From Salinimicrobium xinjiangense DSM 19287 (GTDB lineage Bacteria > Bacteroidota > Bacteroidia > Flavobacteriales > Flavobacteriaceae): a stretch of 64,000 nt of DNA. The stretch lies in the NCBI RefSeq assembly GCF_000423585.1, contig NZ_AUIG01000001.1, forward strand, positions 372,001 to 436,000, given 5' to 3'. Positions 35,088 to 43,314 of the stretch are shown in pieces; positions within the stretch are counted from its first letter, which is position 1; every line of letters starts with the position of its first letter. The notes beneath the pieces were generated by a model. It was not told where the DNA came from. It did not search any database and saw nothing but the letters and a program-made list of their open reading frames with translations. Both the position numbers and the translations under genes were made by a program.

Positions 35088-36596
35088 TTAATGTTCGTGT
35101 CCGTGGCCGGGTGTTTCACCTGACATTGAAGCCATCTTGACCTGGTAGTTGCCGGTCGTTACAACAACCTCCCCCGGTTGCAGTCCACTTAATACCTGTG
35201 CATTCTTTCCGTTTCGTTTTCCGATCCTTACAGGCCTTCTCTCGAAACTTTCACCACCGGTTTGAACAATCACTGAATAGTTACCATAATCCTCCAGCAG
35301 GGCAGCTTCAGGAACCGTTACTCCTGTTTCAGCTTCGCCCAGGGCGATCTGCACTTCAGTAAAGCTCCCTTCGGGCCTTTCGACCACGTCATTTACTTTG
35401 ACATAGATCGGGATCATTGGCTTAAGATCCTCCACCTCTTTGCCCACAGATACAATGGACCCACCGGAATCCAATGCGCTTTTCCATTCCCCCAGGTCAT
35501 TCTTATACCAAACATTGGCAATAGATCCTTTACCGACATTATAAGAAGCACTTATTTGTGTTTTCAACAGGCGGGATTTATCGGTTCCAATAGCAATAAG
35601 ATTCTCACCCTGTTCTACATAATTTCCGTTAGAGGTGTTGACGGCTTTAATAAATCCAGCGAAAGGAGCACGAATTTGTTTTCCCCCGGCTCCGTAATTA
35701 GATGCAAGGGCCCGGTAATTAGCTTCGGCTACCCTGAAATTGCTTTCCACTCTCTCCATTTCTGCTTTGGGTACGATCCTATCCTCATAAAGTTCTTTTT
35801 TCCGCTCGTATTCCGCTTTAGCCTGGTCATACCTGGCTTTTGCCTGGGCGATCTCCGCCTGAATATTATTGGAAGAAAGACCTTCACTGCTAAGGGTCAT
35901 TAACAGTTGACCTTTTTTCACCTCGGTTCCTTCCGTCAGATTTTCTGAAACAAAATTCACCATTCCGTTGGCCCCGGCTGCAAGTATTTTATAAGTTCCG
36001 GGTGCAGCCTGCCACACTCCCGAAGTATTTACAATCTCATAGACTTCTCCCTGAGTAACAGGTGCTGTCTGAAAATCGATCTTCCAGGCTTGTTCTTTCA
36101 AAAAGCTAATTCCTGCATCAGATTCTTCCTCTGCGTTTTCTGAAGCTTCAGCAACCGATTCGTAAACCCGTACATCCCGGATCACGATCCTGTCTGAATA
36201 TTCAGAAGTTTTCAGCTCGAAAACCAGGTCGTACATCCCCGTCTCCTTTGGCTGTAAAGCGGGAGAAAAAATTCCCGGGGAAGAAGGTGCTTCCACTGTA
36301 TGGCGAATACCGCTGTCACCCTTAATAAGACTCACTGTCACCGATCCTTCACGAATTGGCCGGTGTTTGTCCAACGCGGTGAAATGGGCAGCGAACTTGC
36401 TTGTCTCCCCTTCCACCAAAGCCGGAAACTCGACGAAAAGCTCCGTTTGATCTGTCCATATGGTTTTGCTAATCGCCGGAACTCCCGTCGTAATATGGTT
36501 ACCTTCTGCATCGTGCGCATGATCTTCCTCTGCACTATTTCCACAGGAAAACAGCAATAGAGAAAGACATGCTATATAAATAAATCTCATCTTCAT
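35088..36596 (-). CDS. RND periplasmic adaptor (membrane fusion) protein
   Basis: About 502 residues. The start MKMRFIYIACLSLLLFSCG is a lipoprotein signal, so the adaptor is anchored by lipid; an upstream extension of the frame lies inside the preceding gene and is rejected. A histidine segment (EEDHAHDAEGNH) follows at once. The first 170 residues form an extra N-terminal domain; then come the usual lipoyl half (PGTYKILAAGANGMVNFV), a coiled-coil hairpin (IQAEIAQAKARYDQAKAEYE), the second lipoyl half (RAPFAGFIKAVNTSNGNYV) and the membrane-proximal part (VTVPEAALLEDYGNYSVIV). The C-terminus ends GHGHEH, a possible metal-binding tail. Confidence 0.88.
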   Translation of the reverse strand: MKMRFIYIACLSLLLFSCGNSAEEDHAHDAEGNHITTGVPAISKTIWTDQTELFVEFPALVEGETSKFAAHFTALDKHRPIREGSVTVSLIKGDSGIRHTVEAPSSPGIFSPALQPKETGMYDLVFELKTSEYSDRIVIRDVRVYESVAEASENAEEESDAGISFLKEQAWKIDFQTAPVTQGEVYEIVNTSGVWQAAPGTYKILAAGANGMVNFVSENLTEGTEVKKGQLLMTLSSEGLSSNNIQAEIAQAKARYDQAKAEYERKKELYEDRIVPKAEMERVESNFRVAEANYRALASNYGAGGKQIRAPFAGFIKAVNTSNGNYVEQGENLIAIGTDKSRLLKTQISASYNVGKGSIANVWYKNDLGEWKSALDSGGSIVSVGKEVEDLKPMIPIYVKVNDVVERPEGSFTEVQIALGEAETGVTVPEAALLEDYGNYSVIVQTGGESFERRPVRIGKRNGKNAQVLSGLQPGEVVVTTGNYQVKMASMSGETPGHGHEH

Positions 36597-36600
36597 AAGT

Positions 36601-36852
36601 TTAATGATCGTGATGCTCGTTTCCATCATCATGCGTATGGGTATTTGATTCCTCATGCATGTGCAGCGTATCTTCACCAACCTCAAATTCTTCCTGTTCC
36701 ATGTGATCTTCACTCATATGGGCTCCATTTTCATCGTGGGCATGTTCGGTTCCATCCTCATGTTCGTGACCGTGATCGTCATTAACTGTTTCTCTACAAG
36801 CTGAAAAACTAAGGATCAATATTGCTGCGAAAAATAAATTCTTTAAATTCAT
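36601..36852 (-). CDS. Histidine-rich small lipoprotein in metal-efflux operon
   Basis: An 83-residue lipoprotein (leader ending LSFSACRE) whose mature part is almost wholly Asp, Glu, His and Met, for example DDHGHEHEDGTEHAHDENGAH and HTHDDGNEHHDH. Such sequences chelate divalent or soft metals. Placed between TolC-like and adaptor genes, it may collect metal in the periplasm for the pump. No known family name is assigned. It lies 4 bp before the adaptor start. Confidence 0.7.
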   Translation of the reverse strand: MNLKNLFFAAILILSFSACRETVNDDHGHEHEDGTEHAHDENGAHMSEDHMEQEEFEVGEDTLHMHEESNTHTHDDGNEHHDH

Positions 36853-36868
36853 AATAATAGATTTTAAA

Positions 36869-38053
36869 TTATAGTTGATGTTTTAAAAGTTCTGCTTTTA
36901 GCTGAAAAAGTTCTTTTTGCATTTCCAGCATTTTGTTATGCGCCTGCCGGTAAAATTCAACTTCCCGGTAGTAATCCAGAAATGAAAATTCTCCCAACTC
37001 ATAGGCTTTAAATAGCAATTCTTCGGAATTTAAGTCCTTAAAAGTCTCCTGATATTCCTCGAATTTTCTCTTTAACAACTTATATTGCCGGTAATTTTCC
37101 TGAAACCTGGTATAAAGTTCGGCAGTTTCGGCACCGGTATTTGTCTGAGCAAACTCAAGATTAGCTTGAGCCGCTTTCACCTTATTCCTGCTGTTCCATA
37201 GCGGAATTGAAATTCCTCCTAAGAACCCTGAATAATTACTGGAATTTACTCCCTGGTAATTATAACCAATGGTGAGGTCTGGAAGGATCTTATTCTTTTC
37301 CAGTTTTACCTGTTGCCCGGCAAGAGATTCCCGGGCGGTCAGTATCTGAAGTTCTGCATCTGCGGAAAGCTTTTCGTTCCAAAGTACCTGCATTTCGGCA
37401 ACATCAGCATCCTCAAAGAACAGGAGCTGTTCTGCCTGGACTGCGTTTCCCCCATTCAGTTTCTGAAGCTCCATCAGCGTATTACTGATACTGATTTCTA
37501 TTTGATCTTTTTCAAACTGTTGCTGCAACCAGGCCACTTTTGCCTTATTGAGTTCCAGGATTCCAATCTGTTCCGCATCGAATAATCGTTGGATCTGATT
37601 ATACACCTGCTGGGCCTGTTCCAGGCGCATTTGCTCCAGCTCTTTTCGCTGCTGCAGAATTTTAAGCTCTAAAAGCTCTTTTTTGGCCTGCAGAAGAACT
37701 TCCTGACGCATGGCACCATACTCGAGTTCGAGTAGCTCCTTCTGTTTGTCAATTCGTTTGCTCCGGGAAGCATAGACCGTTGGAAATTCAAAGCGCTGAG
37801 AGATCTGATATTCATAATAGTCTTCTGTTACGTGCTCCCCAAATGGCAAATAATATGCTGAAGCCTGCGGATCTGGCAGGTTATTTTCAGTCTTATTTCC
37901 AAGGTTTTGACTACGGATAAACGACCGATAGGCCTGTAGCTTCCGGTTGTTCTGGTTTATCTCCTCTAAAATGCCATTTACACAGCTGCTTTGGGCGAAA
38001 GAGCCCAGTGCGATAAGGCATCCGCATACAGCGGAGACTATATGTTTGTACAT
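36869..38053 (-). CDS. TolC-family outer-membrane efflux protein
   Basis: A 394-residue protein with a signal peptide (IVSAVCGCLIALGSFAQ) and two long helical coiled-coil repeats (RIDKQKELLELEYGAMRQEV, ELEQMRLEQAQQVYNQIQ) in a TolC-like layout: LPDPQASAYYLPFG, then LPDLTIGYNYQGVNSS and GFLGGISIPLWNSRNKVKAA, the last typical of heavy-metal OEPs. It is shorter than the usual 420-480. It is the outer-membrane channel for the pump encoded downstream. Confidence 0.82.
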   Translation of the reverse strand: MYKHIVSAVCGCLIALGSFAQSSCVNGILEEINQNNRKLQAYRSFIRSQNLGNKTENNLPDPQASAYYLPFGEHVTEDYYEYQISQRFEFPTVYASRSKRIDKQKELLELEYGAMRQEVLLQAKKELLELKILQQRKELEQMRLEQAQQVYNQIQRLFDAEQIGILELNKAKVAWLQQQFEKDQIEISISNTLMELQKLNGGNAVQAEQLLFFEDADVAEMQVLWNEKLSADAELQILTARESLAGQQVKLEKNKILPDLTIGYNYQGVNSSNYSGFLGGISIPLWNSRNKVKAAQANLEFAQTNTGAETAELYTRFQENYRQYKLLKRKFEEYQETFKDLNSEELLFKAYELGEFSFLDYYREVEFYRQAHNKMLEMQKELFQLKAELLKHQL

Positions 38054-38123
38054 AATTTAATTGTTTGTTTGATCTATAGAAATATAGGTCTGCCGTGAAT
38101 ATTAACAGCGGCATGACAAAGAA

Positions 38124-38576
38124 TCAGACAGTGCGGGGAGGTCCCCGAAGAGAAAGAAAGGCTAAATAAGAATGTAAATAATCAGGAGGGGGTTGATAAT
38201 TCCGTTGAAGCTCAGCGGCTTTGACTTCGGGAAGTTTATTTTTCAGGAGGAAATCCTGCGGAGAAGAGGACTCGGTTTTTACCTTTTTAAGAAGGATATG
38301 CTGAATGCTTTCTTCTACTACAGGTATTTCTGTAGAACTTCCTCCATGGGAGTGCGTCGCCAGCAGGATAGACAAAAGACTTTTGGAATTTTTTGGATTC
38401 CTCTCATTCTCATGCTTATGCTCATGCCCATGAGAATTCCCGTGAGAGTGTTTTACAAGCCGATTCTCATTTTTTTCCTGATGTTCGTGATGTATGTGAG
38501 GAATCGTTTGGTGCAGAAGTAACAGGGAAAATAATCCCAGAAGAATAGAGGCTTTTATTTGAGGTTTTACCTGCAC
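38124..38576 (-). CDS. Histidine-rich exported protein heading the metal-efflux operon
   Basis: A 150-residue protein beginning with a GTG codon. The N-terminus looks like a signal sequence (ASILLGLFSLLLLHQTI), followed by HIHHEHQEKNENR and HSHGNSHGHEHKHENE, a strong metal-binding stretch; the C-terminal third is proline and leucine rich (PPPDYLHSYLAFLSLRGPP). It is similar in style to histidine-rich proteins that precede CusCBA-like sets in flavobacteria. A perfect TATCTTTG ends only 4 bp before the GTG, so the message may be leaderless or the true start may lie further in. Confidence 0.6.
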   Translation of the reverse strand: MQVKPQIKASILLGLFSLLLLHQTIPHIHHEHQEKNENRLVKHSHGNSHGHEHKHENERNPKNSKSLLSILLATHSHGGSSTEIPVVEESIQHILLKKVKTESSSPQDFLLKNKLPEVKAAELQRNYQPPPDYLHSYLAFLSLRGPPRTV

Positions 38577-38580
38577 CTTT

Positions 38581-38588
38581 CAAAGATA
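38581..38588 (-). promoter_or_regulatory. -7 element of the metal-efflux operon
   Basis: TATCTTTG on the minus strand, 4 bp before the first codon of the His-rich gene. No TTG is at the -33 position, as would fit an activator-dependent promoter. Confidence 0.5.
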
Positions 38589-38822
38589 AGAATAATGTTA
38601 AAGACCTTAGCACGAGCGGTAAATTAAAATTAGAGGTAATATCATCTCCAGGACATAAAATGGGGAAATAGGAGATCCAGTTTATAAAGTGAAAGATTAA
38701 AAACTGCTGCACCTGCCTGGCGGTCTTTCAGAACCAGGAAGCAGGACTTTTTCAGTTTTCCTGAAAGAAATGGATTAGTGAATAGCGATTATGAAAGCTT
38801 CCCTTCAGGCACTTCAGAAAAC

Positions 38823-38852
38823 AAAAAAACCACGCCCTTCGGGACGTGGTTT
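38823..38852 (-). terminator. Terminator of tRNA-Arg
   Basis: Arms AAACCACG / CGTGGTTT with an inner CCC-TTC-GGG hairpin; on the minus strand it is followed by a T run (plus A at 38823-38829). It lies 12 bp after the tRNA 3' end. Confidence 0.85.
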
Positions 38853-38863
38853 TGTGCGTGTCG

Positions 38864-38937
38864 TGATCGCGAGAGGATTCGAACCTCTGACCGTCTGCTT
38901 AGAAGGCAGATGCTCTATCCAACTGAGCTACGCGACC
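38864..38937 (-). tRNA. tRNA-Arg (anticodon TCT)
   Basis: A 74-nt cloverleaf on the minus strand: acceptor GGTCGCG/CGCGATC with a G-U pair, D arm GCTC...GAGC, anticodon stem TCTGC/GCAGA with loop CTTCTAA, T arm AGAGG-TTCGAAT-CCTCT, discriminator A. CCA is not encoded (the next bases are CGA). The TCT anticodon reads AGA/AGG arginine codons. It has its own promoter and terminator. Confidence 0.97.
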
Positions 38938-38949
38938 ATTAAAGCGGTG

Positions 38950-38979
38950 CAAATATAATGAGGTTTTTAAAAAAGACAA
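38950..38979 (-). promoter_or_regulatory. Promoter of tRNA-Arg
   Basis: Minus-strand TTG (plus 38977-38979), 19-nt spacer, TATATTTG (plus 38950-38957). The start site falls about 6-7 bp before the mature 5' end. Confidence 0.75.
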
Positions 38980-39268
38980 GCAAAAAAATAATTTATTCCT
39001 GCACTATTTACAAGTTCATCCGCATCAAGCTTTTAAGCCTAAAAAAATCAGGTTAGGGTCTGCTAACCCTTAAATAACCTCCGGGTAGCGCATTTGATTT
39101 TTTGTCCATATCCAAAAGTACTATTAAATCTTTCCTAAACTTCAGCTAATTGAACTCACCTGATTCTTTAAAAAGAGTGGAATCGGTTAAATTTACCAAA
39201 GAGCATATTTAAAGGGATGAATAAATATTTCCTGCTAAAAATCTTTCCAAAAGAAAATCAAAAACTTT
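38980..39268. other. Leader region before the DUF1704 operon
   Basis: No gene is seen. The sequence is A+T rich and holds a weak TAAATTTA at 39188-39195 that might be a -7 element. A 23-codon ORF from 39218 overlaps the DUF1704 start but shows no coding features. Confidence 0.3.
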
Positions 39269-41155
39269 ATGGAATTGGATACATCTAAAAAACTTTCACC
39301 CCTCGGGGAATCATCCATTTCAGAAATTATTAAAGAACTCCAAGAGGAATGTGAAATTGAAAAGCACCTTCCCGGGGGAGGTTACCTTCATATGAGCGAT
39401 GAGCTCCCCTATTTAGTGGTTTATAGAAATCTGGATTTAGATAAGGATGAGGTTGAAGATACGGCAACAGTCCGGCTGATCCTTAGCGAAGCTTCCTTTA
39501 TGGTCATTGGGAATAAAGATTTTGAAGGTTACCAACAGCTCATGTTTAGTCTTAGTGATGCCATGGCTTCAAAATTTAAATCTTTTTTAATATTAGAGGT
39601 TTATGCAGGAGATCCTGAGAGCCGCAAATTCAGGATCAAAGGTCCTGCTGATAAACTTTCCACTACCATCAAGGTGTTTCAGGAAGAACTTGATGATGTT
39701 AATTCGGGATACAGGGCTCTTAACCTTGAGCAAACAGAGGTCATTGATACTGTAGACAGGCAACCTGAAGGCAAAAAGCCTCTTCTCAATGTTCAACAAT
39801 TAAAGGATGCCGGTTGTCTCCTGATAGGTCTTGAAGTCCCACCGGTCTATCGCAGCAAGGAAGGAGAGGATTATCCGGTATTTTTCAGAAGCTTTAAGGA
39901 CGACTTTGTAAAGGCCCTGCACAAAACAATATTTCAGTTCATAAGAATTCAGACCTCCAGCGGAGTCAAAAGTTATCGTGCTCTTGGACAGAAAAACCTT
40001 CAGAAAAAAGTAATTGAAATAGACCGCGCCCTGGCAGAAATTGAAACTTCTTACCAGTTCCTGTGGCTCGTCTCTCCTGCTAACATTCGGCAAATAAAGG
40101 ATACTTTTTTTGAGAGCAATTATGAGAAGGTGCTTAATTACCATTACCGCTTGCTTCCATTTGATCCCGATGTGCTCAAGAGAAAATTATATAATTTAAA
40201 GATTGAAGAAGTTGATGATCCTGCCTTCTCCTATATTTTCAGAGAAAAAAGGGAGGAACTTGACCTGCAAATTAGCATGCTTACAGAGAGAGGATCAGAC
40301 AGTTTCTTTTACAACAGTATGATGCTCTATGGAAAGATCCCCAGAAATCTGCAACGGGAAGCTGAAAATATTCTAAGGGAAATTCCCGAAATGGAGAACC
40401 AGGATTTTGAAAGCATAATGAAGGCCGAGGATTTTAAGGTGCTTGCAGAAAAAGAATTTGAATATTTCAAAGATCAGGATGAAAACTTTTCGAGTAAGGT
40501 TCATGTAAGGGATGATGTAAATATTCTCATGGTATCTCAGGGAGAACTTTATTTACCCAGTGATTATAAACTAAATGCCAATGAGACATTCGCATTGATC
40601 CAACACGAAATAGGGACTCATGTTCTCACCTTTTATAATGGAAAACAACAACCTTTAAAGCTGTTGTCCATTGGACTTACAGACTATGATACGCTGCAGG
40701 AAGGTTTAGCCGTATTATCAGAATACCTGGTTGGGGGATTAAGCGGTAATCGAATGCGCACCCTTGCCGGAAGAGTTGTAGCAGCCTCTGCCAGAATGCA
40801 TGGTGCCGAATTTCAGGAAATCTTCAGGCTGCTCGATGATGATTATGGATTTAGTGAACAACGCGCTTTTAATATAACTTCACGAATCATGCAGGGAGGC
40901 GGGTTCACTAAAGATATTTCTTATTTAAAAGGATTGTTTCAGTTAAAAGATTACCTGGCAGAGGGTGGAGAACTTTCTCCCCTGCTTACGGGAAAGTTTG
41001 CTCTGGAGCACCTTCCCATTATTACCGAATTAGAAGAAAGAAGAGTCTTAAAACCTAACAATCTGGTTCCGCGATATATGGAATCCGAAGAAACAACAGA
41101 AAAAATTTCACAAATCAGAAAAGGAATTTCCCTTTCACAATTAATCAACGCATGA
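39269..41155 (+). CDS. DUF1704 metallopeptidase-like protein (flavohemoglobin-modulating QEGLA family)
   Basis: A 628-residue soluble protein of the DUF1704/TIGR02421 family. The zinc-site pattern HEIGTH (about residue 446) is followed by the name-giving LQEGLAVLSEYL (about 476), where Glu is the likely third ligand; MVSQGELYLPSDYKLNANE precedes. DUF1704 is also the catalytic domain of the eukaryotic tubulin tyrosine carboxypeptidase MATCAP, so C-terminal amino-acid removal is a plausible activity; this is inference. The stop overlaps the ATG of the ATP-grasp gene (ATGA), so translation is coupled. The older family name refers to an expression effect and does not define the reaction. Confidence 0.85.
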   Translation: MELDTSKKLSPLGESSISEIIKELQEECEIEKHLPGGGYLHMSDELPYLVVYRNLDLDKDEVEDTATVRLILSEASFMVIGNKDFEGYQQLMFSLSDAMASKFKSFLILEVYAGDPESRKFRIKGPADKLSTTIKVFQEELDDVNSGYRALNLEQTEVIDTVDRQPEGKKPLLNVQQLKDAGCLLIGLEVPPVYRSKEGEDYPVFFRSFKDDFVKALHKTIFQFIRIQTSSGVKSYRALGQKNLQKKVIEIDRALAEIETSYQFLWLVSPANIRQIKDTFFESNYEKVLNYHYRLLPFDPDVLKRKLYNLKIEEVDDPAFSYIFREKREELDLQISMLTERGSDSFFYNSMMLYGKIPRNLQREAENILREIPEMENQDFESIMKAEDFKVLAEKEFEYFKDQDENFSSKVHVRDDVNILMVSQGELYLPSDYKLNANETFALIQHEIGTHVLTFYNGKQQPLKLLSIGLTDYDTLQEGLAVLSEYLVGGLSGNRMRTLAGRVVAASARMHGAEFQEIFRLLDDDYGFSEQRAFNITSRIMQGGGFTKDISYLKGLFQLKDYLAEGGELSPLLTGKFALEHLPIITELEERRVLKPNNLVPRYMESEETTEKISQIRKGISLSQLINA

Positions 41156-42201
41156 AAATATGTTTTGTAGTTAACAGCGTCGAAACCGAAGGCGCGGGAA
41201 CAACCGTTTATATTATGCATGAAGCCTGGAAAAGAGGTCACCAGGTTTATCTTATGGGAGTGGGAGATTTTAGCTTTACTCAGAATAAGGAACTGAGTAT
41301 CATCACCACTCACCTGCCCCGAAACGCAAAACCAGAAACTCCGGAAGAAAACCTGGAAATCCTGCAAAGCGATAAAGCGAAGAGAAAGAAGATCAATGGA
41401 AAAGAACTGGACGTATTATTCATAAGAAATAATCCCACAGAAGAAGGAACAGACCGGCAGTGGGCAGAACAATCGGGCGTTGCCTTTGGTCGAATGATCC
41501 AGCAGGATGGTGTTTTAGTCCTCAATGACGCTTACGCATTGTCTTATGCCTTTATTGACAAATTATATTTTGAGGAGCTACCGGCTTCGATCAAACCTGC
41601 TTCATTAATTACCAGGGATAAAGAAGAAATTCTTCAGTTTTTTGAAGAACATAATAAAAAAATGATCCTAAAACCTCTGGAAGGATCCGGGGGGCGCGGT
41701 GTTTACCTCATAGACAAGAACGAAAAGAACCTGAACCAGATCATAGAGAACCTGTCCAAGAAAGGGTACATTATAGCTCAGCAATACTTGCCGGCGGCAA
41801 AAGAGGGAGATGTGAGAGTTCTTCTTCTTAACGGAAAAATCCTTGAGAAAAACGGGAAATATGGAATTCTTAAGAGGACGACCGGGGAAGGGGAATTTCG
41901 CAGTAATATCTCCCAGGGAGGAACACCAGAAGCCTATGAAATTAATGATGACATTAAAAAAATTGTTGAAATAATCAGTCCAAAACTAATCAGAGACGGT
42001 TTATTCTTTGTTGGGCTGGACGTGGTTAAAAACAAACTGATAGAAATTAATGTGCTTAGCCCGGGAGGTCTTGACGGACTTTATAAAATTGGAGTCGATA
42101 ACTTCTCTGACGTGATCGTGGAAGCCATTGAAAAGAAACTGGAATACAAGAAAAATTATGGAGTCAGAATTTCCAACAGGGAATTGGCTACTATGGTATA
42201 A
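41152..42201 (+). CDS. ATP-grasp ligase, glutathione synthetase-like, copy 1
   Basis: A 349-residue enzyme of the GshB-like ATP-grasp group, which joins an amino acid to a carboxylate through an acyl phosphate. Motifs include ILKPLEGSGGRGVYLID (nucleotide lid), QQYLPAAKEGDVRVLLLNG, TGEGEFRSNISQGG and FFVGLDVVKNKLIEINVLSP with the Mg-binding E-N pair. The N-terminal preATP-grasp part (MKICFVVNSVETEGAGTTVY) differs from classical GshB. There is no gamma-glutamylcysteine ligase gene nearby, so glutathione synthesis is not established. It overlaps the DUF1704 gene by 4 bp. Confidence 0.82.
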   Translation: MKICFVVNSVETEGAGTTVYIMHEAWKRGHQVYLMGVGDFSFTQNKELSIITTHLPRNAKPETPEENLEILQSDKAKRKKINGKELDVLFIRNNPTEEGTDRQWAEQSGVAFGRMIQQDGVLVLNDAYALSYAFIDKLYFEELPASIKPASLITRDKEEILQFFEEHNKKMILKPLEGSGGRGVYLIDKNEKNLNQIIENLSKKGYIIAQQYLPAAKEGDVRVLLLNGKILEKNGKYGILKRTTGEGEFRSNISQGGTPEAYEINDDIKKIVEIISPKLIRDGLFFVGLDVVKNKLIEINVLSPGGLDGLYKIGVDNFSDVIVEAIEKKLEYKKNYGVRISNRELATMV

Positions 42202-42248
42202 TATTAAATAAATCAAAGAAACGGGGTAACCCTTAAACCTGAAACTAA

Positions 42249-43298
42249 ATGAAAATATGCTTTGTTGTTAATGACGTTAATACCGAAACCTGTGGCACCA
42301 CGGTTTATCTTATGCAGGAAGCCAGGAAGAGAAAACATGATGTCTACGCCATGGGTGTGGGAGATTTTTATTTTTCTCAAAATGAGCCTTTGAGCATAGA
42401 TTCTACTTATGTGCCTAAGAAGATGGAAATCAAAAATCCGGAGGAATATTTAAAGGCGCTGCAGAGCGATAAAGCCATTAAGGAGCGAATTGTGGCTACA
42501 GATCTTGATGTGCTGTTCATAAGAAATAATCCCACCGAGGAGGGCACCTCCCGTCAATGGGCCGAACAGGCCGGTGTTGCCTTTGGGCGAATGATGCAAC
42601 AGGAAGGTGTCCTGGTGCTCAATGATGCCTATGCTCTTTCCAATGCTTTTATAGACAAATTGTACTTCGAAGAGCTGCCCGCCAGTATAAAACCTAACTC
42701 CATTATCACCCGTAAAAAAGAGGATATTATGGAGTTCTTTGAAAAGCATAAGAAGAAAATGGTCCTCAAACCCCTGGAAGGTAGTGGCGGGAGAGATGTA
42801 TATCTCATTGACAAAAATGAAAAGAACCTGAACCAGATCATTGAAAACCTTTCTTCACAGGGGTATATCATTGCCCAGGAGTACCTTCCGGCTGCAAAAG
42901 AAGGTGATGTAAGGGTTTTACTTATGAATGGCCGGGTAATGGAAAAGGATGGAAAATTTGGGATCATAAAAAGGGTCACCGGCGAAGGAGAATTCCGAAG
43001 TAACTTTAATCAGGGGGGGACAGGAGATAAAAGTCCTCTAACAGAGGAGATGAAGAAGATCGTGGAGATCACTGCACCAAAGCTTATTAGAGACGGCTTA
43101 TTCTTTGTAGGACTAGACATCGTAAAGGATAAGCTTATTGAGATCAATGTTTTAAGCCCCGGAGGTCTTGATCATTTTGGAGAGATAGGGCTACCCGACT
43201 TTTCTGATGTAGTTATAGATGCCATAGAAAAAAAGGTAGAATACAAGAAAATGTACAAAGGACAGATTTCAAATCAGGTGCTTGCCACTATGGCATAA
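42249..43298 (+). CDS. ATP-grasp ligase, glutathione synthetase-like, copy 2
   Basis: A tandem paralogue of the preceding gene with the same length of 349 residues and the same motifs (VLKPLEGSGGRDVYLID, QEYLPAAKEGDVRVLLMNG, GEGEFRSNFNQGG, FFVGLDIVKDKLIEINVLSP). The copies are alike along their whole length, indicating an old in-place duplication. Differences cluster in the N-terminal 80 residues and in the segment after FRSN, so substrate choice may differ. The gap to copy 1 is 47 bp. Confidence 0.82.
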   Translation: MKICFVVNDVNTETCGTTVYLMQEARKRKHDVYAMGVGDFYFSQNEPLSIDSTYVPKKMEIKNPEEYLKALQSDKAIKERIVATDLDVLFIRNNPTEEGTSRQWAEQAGVAFGRMMQQEGVLVLNDAYALSNAFIDKLYFEELPASIKPNSIITRKKEDIMEFFEKHKKKMVLKPLEGSGGRDVYLIDKNEKNLNQIIENLSSQGYIIAQEYLPAAKEGDVRVLLMNGRVMEKDGKFGIIKRVTGEGEFRSNFNQGGTGDKSPLTEEMKKIVEITAPKLIRDGLFFVGLDIVKDKLIEINVLSPGGLDHFGEIGLPDFSDVVIDAIEKKVEYKKMYKGQISNQVLATMA

Positions 43299-43314
43299 CC
43301 CGAAAGCAAAATTT

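Noticed and set aside
36597-36713. Extended N-terminus of the RND adaptor up to 36713
   Set aside because: The added part lies out of frame inside the His-rich lipoprotein gene. The start at 36596 gives a normal lipoprotein leader.
38725-38767. CTTTCAG...CTGAAAG inverted repeat before the metal operon
   Set aside because: The loop of about 29 nt is long and the arms are only 7 nt, so it may be chance.
39152-39195. FNR-like box at the standard distance before TAAATTTA upstream of DUF1704
   Set aside because: The 14-bp window at that distance contains no TGAY or RTCA half-site.
39218-39289. 23-codon ORF overlapping the DUF1704 start
   Set aside because: Its composition follows from the A-rich leader; no ribosome site and no conservation evidence.
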